Made by a program: the position numbers and the translations under genes
The notes under the pieces: model-generated
The model's database searches: none
Seen by the model: only the letters and a program-made list of their open reading frames with translations
What the model was told of the DNA's origin: nothing
From: Pseudovibrio sp. M1P-2-3
Lineage (GTDB): Bacteria > Pseudomonadota > Alphaproteobacteria > Rhizobiales > Stappiaceae
Direction: 5' to 3'
Length of the DNA stretch: 64,000 nucleotides
Assembly (NCBI RefSeq): GCF_031501865.1
Contig: NZ_JARRCW010000001.1
Span: 319,001 to 383,000, forward strand
Shown here: piece after piece, positions 63,914 through 64,000 of the stretch
How the letters are laid out: every line of letters starts with the position of its first letter
How positions within the stretch are numbered: position 1 is the stretch's first letter

Positions 63914-64000
63914 GTGAGGCTTGCGATCAGTATTGATCTCAAGTCGTACTCCAATATCATAGCGGTCATTTCAACTGCTGCGTTTACTCAGCTTAAAGTG
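63914..64000 (+). CDS. Possible start of a gene cut by the window end
   Basis: A GTG directly after GGGAGGA opens 29 codons without a stop, beginning MRLAISIDLKSYSNIIAVIS. The ribosome-site spacing is very short, so the true start could lie elsewhere. Product not recognised. Confidence 0.3.
   Translation, partial: MRLAISIDLKSYSNIIAVISTAAFTQLKV

Noticed and set aside
1-64000. CRISPR array or rRNA genes
   Set aside because: No regularly spaced repeats and no rRNA-like sequence seen anywhere in the window.

Overview
The window looks like the chromosome of a marine-type alphaproteobacterium of moderate GC, most likely Hyphomicrobiales (Stappiaceae/Pseudovibrio-like). The support is a HemY C-terminus, an Irr-type iron box, a TIGR02281-type aspartic protease, a form II CoxL cluster, a DUF1688 gene and the rmuC / def-fmt / truA / dapE gene order. 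Genus is inference; nothing here fixes it.

Region 1 (1-10.1 kb) is accessory DNA. After the end of hemY and a tRNA-Thr(CGT) comes a three-gene ABC-3C-type conflict cassette: a nuclease effector, a middle component, and an ABC ATPase broken by a frameshift and an IS630 element. Downstream is a pile-up of insertion sequences: an intact-looking IS3, a truncated IS256, an IS110/IS1111 element with a long 3' non-coding tail, and an IS5-like remnant.

Region 2 (10.1-17.5 kb) holds small metabolic and housekeeping genes: a HxlR regulator divergent from a GST / NTF2-like / 4-oxalocrotonate tautomerase operon, two acetyltransferases (one frameshifted), YtoQ, a DUF2799 lipoprotein, a GFA-type zinc protein, an SDR and two RNA methyltransferases.

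Region 3 (17.7-31.3 kb): a CoxG-CoxS-CoxL-CoxM xanthine-oxidase-family cluster (form II), a chemotaxis receptor, an SDR, bacterioferritin with its ferredoxin and an Irr-like box, then HrpB, glucokinase, methylglyoxal synthase and a von Willebrand A protein.

Region 4 (31.9-48.7 kb) is a long co-oriented nucleoside-utilisation locus. It contains a SorC-type regulator, a BMP-type nucleoside ABC transporter (binding protein, ATPase, two permeases), cytidine deaminase, purine nucleoside phosphorylase, DeoC, DeoA, DeoB, a PhyH-family dioxygenase and adenosine deaminase. It ends in a URC-type uracil-catabolism module (GTP-cyclohydrolase-II-like Urc1, DUF1688 Urc4, uracil phosphoribosyltransferase). 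The genes would import nucleosides, deaminate and cleave them, feed the pentose phosphates to glycolysis and open the uracil ring. A divergent TrpF-like gene lies just beyond the terminator.

Region 5 (48.8-64 kb): an aspartic protease, an aldose epimerase, an FMN reductase, an AhpD-like/ECF41 sigma factor pair with a matching promoter, two tandem membrane proteins joining a cyclic-nucleotide-binding-like domain to a degenerate CPBP domain, DUF805, dapE, truA, fmt, def, rmuC and a GhrA-like reductase. A 42-bp intergenic repeat occurs in inverted orientation at both ends of the window.
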